Of a stretch of 64,000 nucleotides of DNA, positions 40,383 to 49,580 are shown one piece after another. How positions within the stretch are numbered: the first letter of the stretch is position 1; every line of letters starts with the position of its first letter. The translations under genes and the position numbers were made by a program. Source of the stretch: Legionella maioricensis (GTDB lineage: Bacteria; Pseudomonadota; Gammaproteobacteria; Legionellales; Legionellaceae); assembly GCF_023618015.1 (NCBI RefSeq), contig NZ_JAJKBJ010000003.1, forward strand, positions 179,583 to 243,582, read 5' to 3'. The notes beneath the pieces were generated by a model. That model saw only the letters and a program-made list of their open reading frames with translations. It made no database searches and was not told where the DNA came from.

Positions 40383-41693
40383 ATGTACTCACTTTTTGAG
40401 CAACTCTCTTATCCAAGTGAAATTAAGGATTATCTTTTTTTAAGCAGCGTTGACAGTCTAGAGAATCACCGATTTCTTACAAAAAAAAAGATAACTCATG
40501 TGATCAGCGTGATGGAAAATCCTCCAAGGTTACAAGATAATTTCCCTGACATTCAACAATTAGTCATTCCCATCCCGGATTCAAAAGATATTGATTTAAC
40601 AGTCTATTTTGAATCTGTTTTTCTCTTTGTTAAAGATACTGAACCTCATCAAAAAAGAATATTAATTCATTGTGAAAAAGGGATTTCTCGGTCAGCCAGT
40701 TTTGTCATTGCCTGTTTGATGTATGAGCGGCATTGCCAAGGAACTATTGTAAATTATGAAACCACATTGCTCTCTGTAATTAAAGAGAGAGCTATTGTTG
40801 CGCCTAACCCCGGTTTTGCACAACAATTAAAACGATTAGCCCATGATTTGAATGAACAATTATCTTCACTCCAAAGACAGCCATTGACTACACAATACCT
40901 GATAGAGCAATTTTTGACTCCCAGAGAGTTATGTCAATTAAGTGGTACGAATAGATTTTTTTACGACCAGATTTCTTTTAGAATAAATGATATTTGGAAA
41001 AAACACCTAAGTCGTGATTTTCCGATAGTTGCAAAGGATTTACAGTTTTTTTGTGATAATGAAATATCTTTGAAAAATATTTATCTGGCGTGCAACTATT
41101 TTAAAAAAGTGGGATTGCCAAAAATTACCTTACCTTATCTGCTGGGTTATTTGGGTAATGCAGAATTAGCGCTTTCTGTTTTGCAAGGTGAAGAAGCCTT
41201 ACTCCAGCTATTAGCTGGAGCAGTGCATGGTTTTCAATTAGGTGTAATTAAACTGCACCTCTCGGAGAGTGCATCTATAAAAGCTGTGCAGACTCTTTTG
41301 GAGCATGCAACTGCTGCAAATAATTTGCCATTGCTAAATTATCTTGATGGAAAATTTTCTCAAATAAGTTGGAACTTTGTAAATGCCAATGGCAATAATT
41401 TACTTCATACCGCAGCGCATTATGGTAGTTATGAGGTCTTTGTGTTTTTAGTGGAGACGAAACAATTAGATCCCTATCAATTAAATAACGCCAATTCTAA
41501 CTTATTAGCAAGTTTATCCTATTCCCGTAATCCGCGACTGATTGAATACATCCATATGCACTTGAGCAGTCTTAATCCTCTCCACGCCAATAATGCCAAT
41601 ATAACGCCTTATCAGATTGCGGAGAAAAATAACAATCAAATAATATTGGAAGCTTATAACAGCTGGCCGGCTGCGCTTTGTTTAAAGATGTAG
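40383..41693 (+). CDS. Dual-specificity phosphatase / F-box-like / ankyrin-like protein
   Basis: A 436-residue protein without signal peptide. Residues 10-155 are a dual-specificity phosphatase: VISVMENPP, general acid Asp66 (IPIPDSKDI), and the P-loop IHCEKGISRSAS with Cys97 and Arg103 (C-x5-R). Residues 168-214 read like an F-box: LTTQYLIEQFLTPRELCQL, then TNRFFYDQISF and WKKHLSRDFP, ending in the usual W-x-x-L-x-x-(D)FP. Residues about 338-430 look like ankyrin repeats (NGNNLLHTAAHYGSYEVFVFL, ITPYQIAEKNN). The phosphatase motif is certain; the other two are by pattern. An F-box would recruit host SCF ubiquitin ligase, so this is a strong effector candidate. Confidence 0.78.
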   Translation: MYSLFEQLSYPSEIKDYLFLSSVDSLENHRFLTKKKITHVISVMENPPRLQDNFPDIQQLVIPIPDSKDIDLTVYFESVFLFVKDTEPHQKRILIHCEKGISRSASFVIACLMYERHCQGTIVNYETTLLSVIKERAIVAPNPGFAQQLKRLAHDLNEQLSSLQRQPLTTQYLIEQFLTPRELCQLSGTNRFFYDQISFRINDIWKKHLSRDFPIVAKDLQFFCDNEISLKNIYLACNYFKKVGLPKITLPYLLGYLGNAELALSVLQGEEALLQLLAGAVHGFQLGVIKLHLSESASIKAVQTLLEHATAANNLPLLNYLDGKFSQISWNFVNANGNNLLHTAAHYGSYEVFVFLVETKQLDPYQLNNANSNLLASLSYSRNPRLIEYIHMHLSSLNPLHANNANITPYQIAEKNNNQIILEAYNSWPAALCLKM

Positions 41694-41735
41694 AAATAAT
41701 CAGCGGTAGCTTTAGCATCAACTAAAGTAAAAGGT

Positions 41736-42401
41736 CTATGCCTCCATCCTCAGATCCGTTTTTTCTGGAAATATATCTTTTTTATCCATTTTAGCCGTTT
41801 CACCACTACTTCGCATAAAAACGAATCCATCGTCCTGCTCGGAATAAGTCAGAGAAAGCACCTCAGTTGTTTCAAGCTTGGCTTCTTTTATTATTTCATT
41901 CCAAAAAGGACTCATATTCTCATAATCAAATAGGGTAAATTTACTTAGTCTTATTTCAAGATGGTCAGGGAGAAACTTAGCCTGATGCAACCCGTACAAT
42001 GTTTGTATAAATTGACTTAAAGTAGGAGTGTAATGCCCACTGCAATTATCAATTAGAATCTTGGCTTGTTGCTCTTCGTTATCCCATTGATACTCTATCC
42101 ATCCGGCAGATTGAACTTGTTTTCCCGCTTTGAATTGTGAATGGACAGTCGGATTTCCTAGATATAATGCGCCGTTTTTGCCAACGGCAAACATATAACG
42201 ATTCTCAGGAACTAATTCATTTGAAGTCTCATAACGCCAACGGTTTACTTTATCGATTTTTATTTTATGATTATTATGGGTTTCTTTATCAAAAAAAGAG
42301 TACATAAAAAAAATTCCGCTAGTATTATGTTCATCTTCTAATGCTTTGTCCTTACTTACGCTTGCAAGATTATCTGTACGTCTATTAATTCGATTACGCA
42401 T
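41736..42401 (-). CDS. Unknown protein with HSxF...SGHY motif region
   Basis: About 221 residues from the ATG with AGGTG upstream (a GTG nine bases earlier is possible). The core at residues 70-130 has MFAVGKNGALYLGNP, HSQFKAGKQVQSAGWIEY and ILIDNCSGHYTPT. The combination of a short strand, HSxF-x-x-G and a closing N-x-SGHY-x-P reminds me of a module found in bacterial toxins and effectors, but I cannot name it. No signal peptide. It is convergent with the phosphatase gene. Confidence 0.5.
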   Translation of the reverse strand: MRNRINRRTDNLASVSKDKALEDEHNTSGIFFMYSFFDKETHNNHKIKIDKVNRWRYETSNELVPENRYMFAVGKNGALYLGNPTVHSQFKAGKQVQSAGWIEYQWDNEEQQAKILIDNCSGHYTPTLSQFIQTLYGLHQAKFLPDHLEIRLSKFTLFDYENMSPFWNEIIKEAKLETTEVLSLTYSEQDDGFVFMRSSGETAKMDKKDIFPEKTDLRMEA

Positions 42402-42424
42402 GATCTTCACCTATAACTTCATTA

Positions 42425-43075
42425 ATCCTCCTTGCTCATCTATTGATCCTGGCTGTATCTCATTATAGTTATTTCATGTTAAGAAAATATTAACCGGGAA
42501 TTTCCTGCGCAGGACTGGTAAAGCCTTTTTGTTATAACAGCAACAACAGTTAAATTAAGAGGGCTTGGTGTAAAGTGAACTTAGAAAACGGAAGAGCGGC
42601 AAAATTTAGTCGAGAGTGTCTTAAATTTACCGCCATGTGTTATTTTAAGATCTTTAATTTATTTCAAGTACTCATTCAATTATTTTAGTTGGTATCACGG
42701 TATAGATTTTTTGCGAAAATTCATAAAAGTTCCGTGTATTTCTTCATTATTTATCATAATATTGGAAGCAATGGTGGCATTTTTAATGGCTGAATTACTT
42801 GTTCAGAAACCTTGGTTTTTTTCGCAGCCATAAATCTATGGTGAGTCTGGGTGTAGGATGTTTGGGTAAGTATTATTTTTAAAAGTAACCTCTCAGTAAC
42901 CGTGGAAAAACGTCCCTTCCTTCGAGATGACACTTCCAATACTTATTGAGAAATTATTTTTTAATTTTTTAACTAATTGAAAAATATAGGTTTATTTTTT
43001 ATTTATTCGCAACTTGCATTTTTTACGCCCATTTAATTTTTTTTAATCAAATAATGACAACAAAATTTGAGATTA
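42425..43075. other. Long intergenic region with decayed repeat, no gene
   Basis: This AT-rich stretch before enhA holds a short trace of the dispersed repeat family: TAACCGTGGAAAAACGTC at about 42896 resembles TAACCCCGGGAAAAACGTC near 60702. A 61-codon open frame on the minus strand (42754-42939) crosses that trace and looks accidental. I see no RNA gene. The promoter of enhA lies at the downstream end. Confidence 0.5.
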
Positions 43076-43080
43076 GAGAC

Positions 43081-43107
43081 TAAACTTATTATAAAAATGA
43101 CCGACAA
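43081..43107 (+). promoter_or_regulatory. Sigma-28 (FliA)-like promoter of enhABC
   Basis: TAAA at 43081-43084, a 15-base spacer and ACCGACAA at 43100-43107 match the FliA consensus TAAA-N15-GCCGATAA at all four -35 bases and six of eight -10 bases, with exact spacing. The enhA start lies 84 bases further. If real, it ties enhABC to the flagellar/transmissive programme that LetA also controls. Confidence 0.5.
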
Positions 43108-43190
43108 AAAGAGAAGAAAAAAAGAAACTTAAATTTAAGCACAAATCTTGCATGTAAATATAAAAAAAATAGGCATGAGGGGGCAGCACG

Positions 43191-43913
43191 ATGAAAAAAA
43201 TAATTCTAACAGCATTCATGATGTCAATGGTGGCTGTAGTTAATGCTGCTGGTTTTTACGGGACAGCATTATGTGGCTATCCTCAGTATGATTGCATTAA
43301 AGTCGGTTCGGGAGACAGTTGGGAAAAACTCTTCCCTGATCCGGAGCAAAGGGATTTAGTACAAAGGGTCAATCGCAGCTATAACAGTCTATGGACTGGG
43401 AGAGTAATAGCTGTTCCTAAAAATTTAGCCCATATCAATATTTTCGATATCGCTCCTTTCCCTGTTAAATTAGAGGGGGAATCTGAAAAACAAATTATCG
43501 TCGATCAGGAAAAATTGGCCTGGGGTGCTTATGATGCTCAGGGAAATTTAGTATGGTGGGGGCCTATATCATCAGGACGAGATAAATGTTCTGATTCTAA
43601 TCGCTCATGCAGAACATTAACTGGAATTTTCAGAGTATTCAGTAAAGAGGATTCCAGATGTACCTCAGATGTCTTCCCCATAGGAAAGGGCGGTGCCAAG
43701 ATGCCTTTCTGTATGTATTTCCATAAAGGATTTGCTTTGCACGGTTCTGATGATATACCAGGACAAAGAGCAAGCCATGGATGTGTTCGTATGTTTATTC
43801 AAGATGCCAAATGGTTGAATTTAAATTTTGTTGAGTTATCCAGTGAGCGCAACAATTTTATGGGTACCAAGGTAGTTGTTCGTCCGTTAAACGACAGTGA
43901 GAAAAGAATATGA
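43191..43913 (+). CDS. enhA: Enhanced entry protein EnhA, L,D-transpeptidase
   Basis: A 240-residue exported protein with signal peptide ending at VVNA. A LysM-like stretch follows (CIKVGSGDSWEKLFPD, LWTGRVIAVP), then a YkuD L,D-transpeptidase domain. Catalytic residues are visible: His184 (FALHGSDD), and His196, Cys198 and Arg200 in ASHGCVRM. Such enzymes make 3-3 peptidoglycan cross-links or attach lipoproteins. GAGGGGGCAGCACG precedes the ATG. The last codon overlaps the enhB start, so the two are coupled. The name rests on the enhA-enhB-enhC order known from L. pneumophila. Confidence 0.9.
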   Translation: MKKIILTAFMMSMVAVVNAAGFYGTALCGYPQYDCIKVGSGDSWEKLFPDPEQRDLVQRVNRSYNSLWTGRVIAVPKNLAHINIFDIAPFPVKLEGESEKQIIVDQEKLAWGAYDAQGNLVWWGPISSGRDKCSDSNRSCRTLTGIFRVFSKEDSRCTSDVFPIGKGGAKMPFCMYFHKGFALHGSDDIPGQRASHGCVRMFIQDAKWLNLNFVELSSERNNFMGTKVVVRPLNDSEKRI

Positions 43914-44473
43914 ACATAATAACTAAAAAAGGGGCATTCACAATATCATTAATCGTTTTGGCTGGTTTGCTTAGTGCGCCTACCCAAGCACGCTCTAAAA
44001 AAAATGATGAAACTCGAGAACAGGCTGCACTCAAGGATAATGCACGTTACCCTATTGGCTGTACTCCTGTAGGATATCAGGAAAGTTTAAAGATCATCTC
44101 TTTGTTCCCTGGAAAAGAAGGGGCCCTGCAATCGATGTATTTTTTCTTTAATAAATTACCTGAAACGGTCAGCTTGTATCAAATGCGCGAGAAAGACAGT
44201 GAATATTCTACCCGCTATAACCACACTATCAGGGGAAATTCCTGGGCAGTTTTGGCCACAGGCGAGCCTTTAGTCAAATTTATTTGTACTTTAGGGGATG
44301 GCAAAACATCATATGGGAAAATAGTCGATTGTGCTGAAACGATTAAAATTTGTGAATACGTTCATGTAAAATTTGGATTGAATAATAAAGGTAATTTCTG
44401 GATAGTAGATAGTAATACAAGAAACGGGGCCGTCAATGAAGTGGTACATTATGGCATAATACCTGGAGTATAA
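43910..44473 (+). CDS. enhB: Enhanced entry protein EnhB
   Basis: A 187-residue exported protein with signal peptide (TISLIVLAGLLSAPTQA) and a mature part with three Cys (GCTPVGYQ, FICTLGDGK, DCAETIKIC). The fold is not recognisable to me; the name comes from its place between EnhA and EnhC. The start overlaps enhA by four bases, and enhC begins 26 bases later. Probably periplasmic. Confidence 0.85.
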   Translation: MNIITKKGAFTISLIVLAGLLSAPTQARSKKNDETREQAALKDNARYPIGCTPVGYQESLKIISLFPGKEGALQSMYFFFNKLPETVSLYQMREKDSEYSTRYNHTIRGNSWAVLATGEPLVKFICTLGDGKTSYGKIVDCAETIKICEYVHVKFGLNNKGNFWIVDSNTRNGAVNEVVHYGIIPGV

Positions 44474-44499
44474 AGTGCCATTGCAAGAGGGGAATCTTC

Positions 44500-47400
44500 A
44501 TGAAATCACTAGTACCTTGGATTTGTTTTTTCGTTGCATCAGCCAGTCAACAGGCTTTTGCTGACGACAACTTTAACGCTTATCGCTTAGGCAATTACAA
44601 TAAAGCTGCTGAGCCTTTGCTGAGTAAATCAGGAAAAGATGCGGTAGCCGACTATTATTTAGGTCGATTGTATCTTTATGGCTATGGCCAATTAAAAAAT
44701 AATGACTTGGCCCTGCGTTATTTTGTTAAATCTGCAGAAAAAGGTTATTTACCAGCCGTCCAATTGATGGCCAAATACAGTTTACTTCAAGATAAAAATC
44801 CTGAACAGGCAATTCGCTGGTTTAAACAGGCAGCTGCTGCGGGAGATGTTAATGCCCAAATGTTTATGGCCGCTGCTTATTTATACGGTATTGGTGTCAA
44901 GAAAAATGATGATGCTGCCCGACGCTTTTATATCGATGCAGCAAAAAATGGTAATGCCACCGCGCAATTTGCATTGGCAGAGAATTTTATCGATAGCCGT
45001 CATTCAGGTAATGGCAAATTAGGTTTAATCTGGTTAAATAAATCGGCTAATAATGGTAATCCTCGTGCACAAACAATGCTTGGTCGTCTCACTATTGAAG
45101 GCAAATTAGTGACTAAAGATAAGGATGCGGGAGTCGAGTTATTAACGAAAGCTGCCTCACAAAACTATGCTCCTGCAATGGTGGCCTTAGGTGATGCCGC
45201 ATTAGCAGACAATAAACCAGAGGACGCCGTTAAATGGTATAATAAAGCAATTGCTGTTCATGACCTCAACGCTTATCTGCATTTAGCTCATGCTTATTTG
45301 CAGGATAAAAGTCCAATTTATAATGTAAATTCAGGATTTTTATGGACTTTAAAAGCTGCTCAAGAAGGCTTAACTGAAGCAAAAAGTGAGTTAGCTAATT
45401 TGTATCAAAAAGGAATTGGAGTCAGTGCTGATCCCTCTTTAGCAAAACAATGGGCCGATCAGGCTGTTCAAGATGCCAAGAAAAAGACCCAAATATCTCC
45501 CTTAGCGCAAGCGGCATTATGGTTGAGTAATGATTCAACAGATAAATTGGAAGAAACCAACTATCAGATGAATGGGATATTGAGTGCGTGGAAAAATCCT
45601 ACTGTATTAAGAAATAATACGTACAATCAAGCACCTCAAATGGACGTGATTCCTCGCCAACAGATTTATAAGCCACAGTTTGAACTGACGCAGCCTAATG
45701 AGGTTCCTATCAATAATTTCTATGATGCGCTCGTCACTAAAACTAAAGATGATTTACCGGCGAATCAATGGACTTATCCCAGCTATCGTTTAAATCCTCA
45801 AATAGAAGCCTTAGAAAAAGCGACCAGCCCAGTTGTTGCGCGCTCTAATTTGCCAGCACCTTACATGGATGCTAATTATTATGATGACGATGATTTTTCC
45901 AATGTCAGTTTAATGGATCTTTGGACCCCCGGTTGGCAGCAACAACTGAATTATATGTCCGTGTTCAGTCAAATGTATTTCAAAGCGATATTAGGCGACT
46001 CCCAATCGCAATTTGAAATTGGGCAGATGTTTCAGTATGGCTTGGGTGTTGCTCAAAATGATGCAGCCGCAATTGTATTCTACCAAAATGCCGCAGAACA
46101 GCAGCACTTGGCAGCAGTATATAACTTGGGTATCTTGTATTTAGAACATGCCAAAGATGAAAAAGATTATCAAACAGCCTTAAATTGGCTTACTGATGGA
46201 GCTTTTAAAGGCAATAAAAGATGCCAATACGTTCTTGCCAGAATCCTTAGTGATGGAAAAGTGGGGCCGGACGGTAAAGAGTATATTAAGCCCAATCGCG
46301 AGCAAGCGCTATCCATGCTTTATCTTTCAGCGGCGAATAATTATGGGCCTGCGGAATATGAGTTGGGTGAACATTTGGCGCGAGAGTTTAATCATGGCTT
46401 AAGTGTTGATGTTAAAAAACACCAGCTGGCCTTGATACGCCAACTCTATCAAGGGGCTGCCGCAAATGGAGTTGCCCAGGCTCTGTTACCTCTGGCATTT
46501 TATAATGCCATGGATGAGGATAAACAAAGACAGGCTAATGCGTTTACTGTTGCTGAAGAGCAAGCACAAACAGGTGATGAGAAAGCAGCATTATTACTGG
46601 GGATGCTCTATGATCGCGGAATAGGAGTAGCCAGTGATCCCTCCAAAGCCATGTATTGGTATCAGCAATCAGGTCAAAATCCAGTAAGTCAATTTATTCT
46701 GGGTACTTATACTACCGAGGGTAAAGGAATTGCCAAGGATAAAGAAAAAGGTACCGATCTTCTTCAACTCTCAGCTGAGGCCAAATTCTCTTATGCTGAT
46801 TTTAATTTGGCGGTACTTAAACGACAAGCCGAGCAGGATTTCTTACCCGAATTAGTTAAGGCTTATCGTTTGGGCAATAGTCATGCTGGTATCGTTTTAG
46901 CGGATTATTATTTATCAGAAAATAATGACCCAGAACATTCTGATACGGAGAAAATGGCACAAGCGAAGCAAATTTATCAAGGTCTCGCAGAAAAGGGAGA
47001 TCAGTACGCTCAATTAAAATTGGCTTATATGTTGGAAAAAGGATTAGGCGCGGCTCCTGATCCTGTTGCCGCTCAACGCTGGTATACCGCCTCTGCCGAG
47101 CAGGGTAATCCCGTTGCGCAATATTTACTGGGACAATTTTATCAGCTTGGGGTGGTTGGAGAGCCTGATTATACCTTGGCAAAAGAATGGTATAAAAAAT
47201 CTGCAAATCAGTTATCAAAAGCATCAGTTGCTTTAGGATTCCTCTACGAAACGGTAGAGGATAACTATGCTGATGCATTAAACGCCTATCAACGGGCAGC
47301 AGATAAAGGGGATGTATTGGGTGAGTATAACCTGGCCCTAATGTATGAGTACGGCAAAGGGGTACCAGTCGATTACGCTAAAGCGAAGTCCTTGTTTATT

Positions 47401-48126
47401 GAAGCAGCCAATAAAGGGGTTGATGAAGCGATGAATCAGCTGGGGGGCATGTATTTTTATGGCCTCGGTCAGGAACGCAATGAGCAGCAAGCTTTAGCCT
47501 GGTACAAAAAGGCTGCTGCTTTAGGTAATGGGAACGCCTTGTATTCACTAGGATTGTTATCAGAAACAGGAGTGGGTACTAAACTTGATTTTCCTGATGC
47601 CTTGAAATACTACCAGCAAGCCTCTGACCAAGGAAATGAAAAAGCGATGTTGGCTCTGGCGAGAATGTACCATTATGGGTTGGGCGTACCAAAAGATAAC
47701 AAAATATCAGCCAGTATTTATCAGAAATTAGCTGACAGGCAGAATGCTTATGCTCAATATCAATTAGGTACTTACTATTTGGAAGGTACATCAGGAGAAC
47801 GCCTACCAGAAAAGGCGATGCAACTATTAAAGCAAGCCAGTGAAAATGGAAGTCCGCAAGCTCGAAAAATATTACAGCGAATGGAAGCTCAAGCTCAAGG
47901 ACGGGTGAGTTTTATTGAACCGGTGCTGATGAATCGCGCCCGAGCATCATCTGGTGAATCTGCTGACTTGATGTATCTTGATGCCTTAAATGAGTGGAAT
48001 AGAGGTGATGAGGTTTTATCCAGGATGATTTTACAGCGGTTGGTCACTCAATATCCCAACTTTGTTCCTGCTAAACGGGTTTATGAGAAATTGAACGAAG
48101 CCAAGCGAGTTAGTATTTACGGCTAG
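44500..48126 (+). CDS. enhC: Enhanced entry protein EnhC, Sel1-repeat protein
   Basis: A 1208-residue periplasmic protein with a signal peptide (WICFFVASASQQAFA) and more than 20 Sel1-like repeats of about 36 residues (for example ALWLSN to LANLYQKGIGVSADPSLA, and LALMYEYGKGVPVDYAKA). A less repetitive stretch at about residues 330-500 splits two repeat arrays. In L. pneumophila EnhC binds and restrains the lytic transglycosylase Slt, limiting release of muropeptides sensed by Nod1, and supports host entry. Length is close to the L. pneumophila protein. A strong terminator follows. Confidence 0.94.
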   Translation: MKSLVPWICFFVASASQQAFADDNFNAYRLGNYNKAAEPLLSKSGKDAVADYYLGRLYLYGYGQLKNNDLALRYFVKSAEKGYLPAVQLMAKYSLLQDKNPEQAIRWFKQAAAAGDVNAQMFMAAAYLYGIGVKKNDDAARRFYIDAAKNGNATAQFALAENFIDSRHSGNGKLGLIWLNKSANNGNPRAQTMLGRLTIEGKLVTKDKDAGVELLTKAASQNYAPAMVALGDAALADNKPEDAVKWYNKAIAVHDLNAYLHLAHAYLQDKSPIYNVNSGFLWTLKAAQEGLTEAKSELANLYQKGIGVSADPSLAKQWADQAVQDAKKKTQISPLAQAALWLSNDSTDKLEETNYQMNGILSAWKNPTVLRNNTYNQAPQMDVIPRQQIYKPQFELTQPNEVPINNFYDALVTKTKDDLPANQWTYPSYRLNPQIEALEKATSPVVARSNLPAPYMDANYYDDDDFSNVSLMDLWTPGWQQQLNYMSVFSQMYFKAILGDSQSQFEIGQMFQYGLGVAQNDAAAIVFYQNAAEQQHLAAVYNLGILYLEHAKDEKDYQTALNWLTDGAFKGNKRCQYVLARILSDGKVGPDGKEYIKPNREQALSMLYLSAANNYGPAEYELGEHLAREFNHGLSVDVKKHQLALIRQLYQGAAANGVAQALLPLAFYNAMDEDKQRQANAFTVAEEQAQTGDEKAALLLGMLYDRGIGVASDPSKAMYWYQQSGQNPVSQFILGTYTTEGKGIAKDKEKGTDLLQLSAEAKFSYADFNLAVLKRQAEQDFLPELVKAYRLGNSHAGIVLADYYLSENNDPEHSDTEKMAQAKQIYQGLAEKGDQYAQLKLAYMLEKGLGAAPDPVAAQRWYTASAEQGNPVAQYLLGQFYQLGVVGEPDYTLAKEWYKKSANQLSKASVALGFLYETVEDNYADALNAYQRAADKGDVLGEYNLALMYEYGKGVPVDYAKAKSLFIEAANKGVDEAMNQLGGMYFYGLGQERNEQQALAWYKKAAALGNGNALYSLGLLSETGVGTKLDFPDALKYYQQASDQGNEKAMLALARMYHYGLGVPKDNKISASIYQKLADRQNAYAQYQLGTYYLEGTSGERLPEKAMQLLKQASENGSPQARKILQRMEAQAQGRVSFIEPVLMNRARASSGESADLMYLDALNEWNRGDEVLSRMILQRLVTQYPNFVPAKRVYEKLNEAKRVSIYG

Positions 48127-48147
48127 CTAATAATGAATGCTTAATAA

Positions 48148-48176
48148 ACAGGGGGCATAGTACCCCTGTTTTTTTC
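48148..48176 (+). terminator. Intrinsic terminator of enhABC
   Basis: ACAGGGG pairs with CCCCTGT around an 8-base loop and is followed by seven T residues. It lies 21 bases after the enhC stop codon. Confidence 0.92.
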
Positions 48177-48186
48177 TCTTGGTTTA

Positions 48187-48561
48187 TCCTTAAGCAGCCA
48201 TTGTGCGCGGGCAGTGGAAAAATTAAGACAACAGCAATTAGTCGCGTAACGCCTGTATGTTTTTGTTCATACCAATCGGTTTCGAGAGGATTTAGCGCAA
48301 CACTTTCAATCCATTGAGGTGGGGTTTATTAATCCAACCGATGATTTGCGTATCATCACCAAATTTGCAAAAAAATGTTTACGGCATATTTTTAGACCCG
48401 GATATCATTATCCTGGACAATTGGATATGTTTCATCAGTCCAGTGATGAATCGTTAGAAAAGATGGAGCAATTAATGTTCATTTTTGAAAAAAATAATCA
48501 AAAATTTGGGCGCAGTACCATTCGTCTGGCGGCAGAGGGATACTCTAAACCCTGGCCTTAA
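48187..48561 (+). pseudogene. umuC: Tail fragment of DNA polymerase V subunit UmuC
   Basis: One frame carries the C-terminal part of UmuC: CARAVEKLRQQQLVA, then a TAA at 48247, then RLYVFVHTNRFRED, INPTDDLRIITKFAKKCLRHI, FRPGYHY, and QKFGRSTIRLAAEGYSKPW. Frame is kept across the stop codon. About the first 280 residues and the last 20 are missing, and no umuD is near. It begins right after the enhABC terminator. Confidence 0.85.
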
Positions 48562-48818
48562 TATTAAACTTTCTTACGTTTTGGGTCAGTAACATGTGCT
48601 CCAATTCAAACCTTTGATAATGCGGCTGTCTGCTTATACCAGTAGGGGGATTCATTTAAGTTGCTTCTGTTAGCAGGATTAGAAATTGGGTCGTTTCAAA
48701 CCTTCTTTAAGCAGAAACACTAACGATTTTTATAAAAAATGTGTCAGTCAAGACTGTCTTTTTAAAATATTTGTTGTTACCATAACCACCCCCTTCTTAT
48801 TTTTATTTATCCCCTCCT

Positions 48819-48972
48819 TGTGGATAAGCTTCTTTTCCTACTCAAGCGTCAGTTTCTCTCATTTCAGTTAAAATGAATCAAAATCCTTATAAAACAAGGC
48901 CTATCCGCATTCTGGGTTTCTTTGGATATTGAATAACTTATCCACATTTTCTGTGGATATCTCTGTGAATAG
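48819..48972. promoter_or_regulatory. Cluster of DnaA-box-like sites
   Basis: Two perfect DnaA boxes are present: TTATCCACA at 48938-48946 and its complement TGTGGATAA at 48819-48827. Two near matches follow: TGTGGATAT at 48952-48960 and TGTGAATAG at 48964-48972. Three of the four lie within 35 bases. The DNA between is AT-rich. No dnaA, dnaN or plasmid replication gene is in the window. It may be the relic of a plasmid or phage origin, or a DnaA-titration site. Confidence 0.4.
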
Positions 48973-49247
48973 ATACTGGTTATCTAGGAACATCATGAGT
49001 TTAAATAAGTGCATCAGCTTTTATCAACGGATAAGGAGATAGCCACAGAGGTTGTAGCAACAATTAATGTGTAGCCCGTTAGCATCATTTCAAAGTCAAG
49101 CATAATGCCCCTTATTTATTGCTTAATTAATTCAGATCTAAATGAATAACGATTTTTAGCAGTAATTTGGCTTTGGGGAAGTGTATCGCTTTTGTTTTCT
49201 TGTTTATAAATTTCAGTATCGAGCCAAGCTACCGTTCGACAAATTAA

Positions 49248-49442
49248 TATCTCAACAACATTGTTGAACAGGAGCATCGGTTTATCAAAAAAATCACCAA
49301 AGCGATGATGGGTTTCAAGGCCTTTCATTCAGCACAAACTCCTTTATCAGGGATGGAGCTACATCATCTGTTGAGGAACAACCAACATCAGCAATCAGAA
49401 AATATGACTGTTTTTGAACAATTCTATGCCTTAGCGGCTTAA
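49248..49442 (+). pseudogene. C-terminal remnant of an IS6/IS240-type transposase
   Basis: Frame-corrected reading gives RQI, a one-base loss, then YLNNIVEQEHRFIKKITKAM, MGFKAFHSAQTPLSGMELHH and VFEQFYALAA. That is the conserved end of IS6-family DDE transposases, including the catalytic Glu region (VEQEHRFIK). The N-terminal half is not recognisable. The sequence TTTTTGCGACACAACC about 40 bases after the stop may be the decayed terminal repeat. Two open frames on the opposite strand are shadows of this remnant. Confidence 0.7.
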
Positions 49443-49580
49443 CCATGCCCAAAACAACTGCGTTTATCATTTGGAAAACTTTTTGCGACACAACCTGATT
49501 TTGTTCTATTTTTACACGCTTATTTACAAATCCGGGCAAATCATGCTACGTTTCGAAAAAAACGCATTGGATTATATATT

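Noticed and set aside
42754..42939. 61-codon minus-strand frame upstream of enhA
   Set aside because: Crosses a trace of the dispersed repeat family and has no start signal.
48686..48871. 61-codon hydrophobic frame
   Set aside because: AT-rich DNA with poly-Phe/Ser content, no ribosome site, and it overlaps the DnaA-box cluster.
49116..49539. Two overlapping minus-strand frames of about 70 codons
   Set aside because: They are the complement of the IS6-type transposase relic, which reads as conserved protein on the plus strand.
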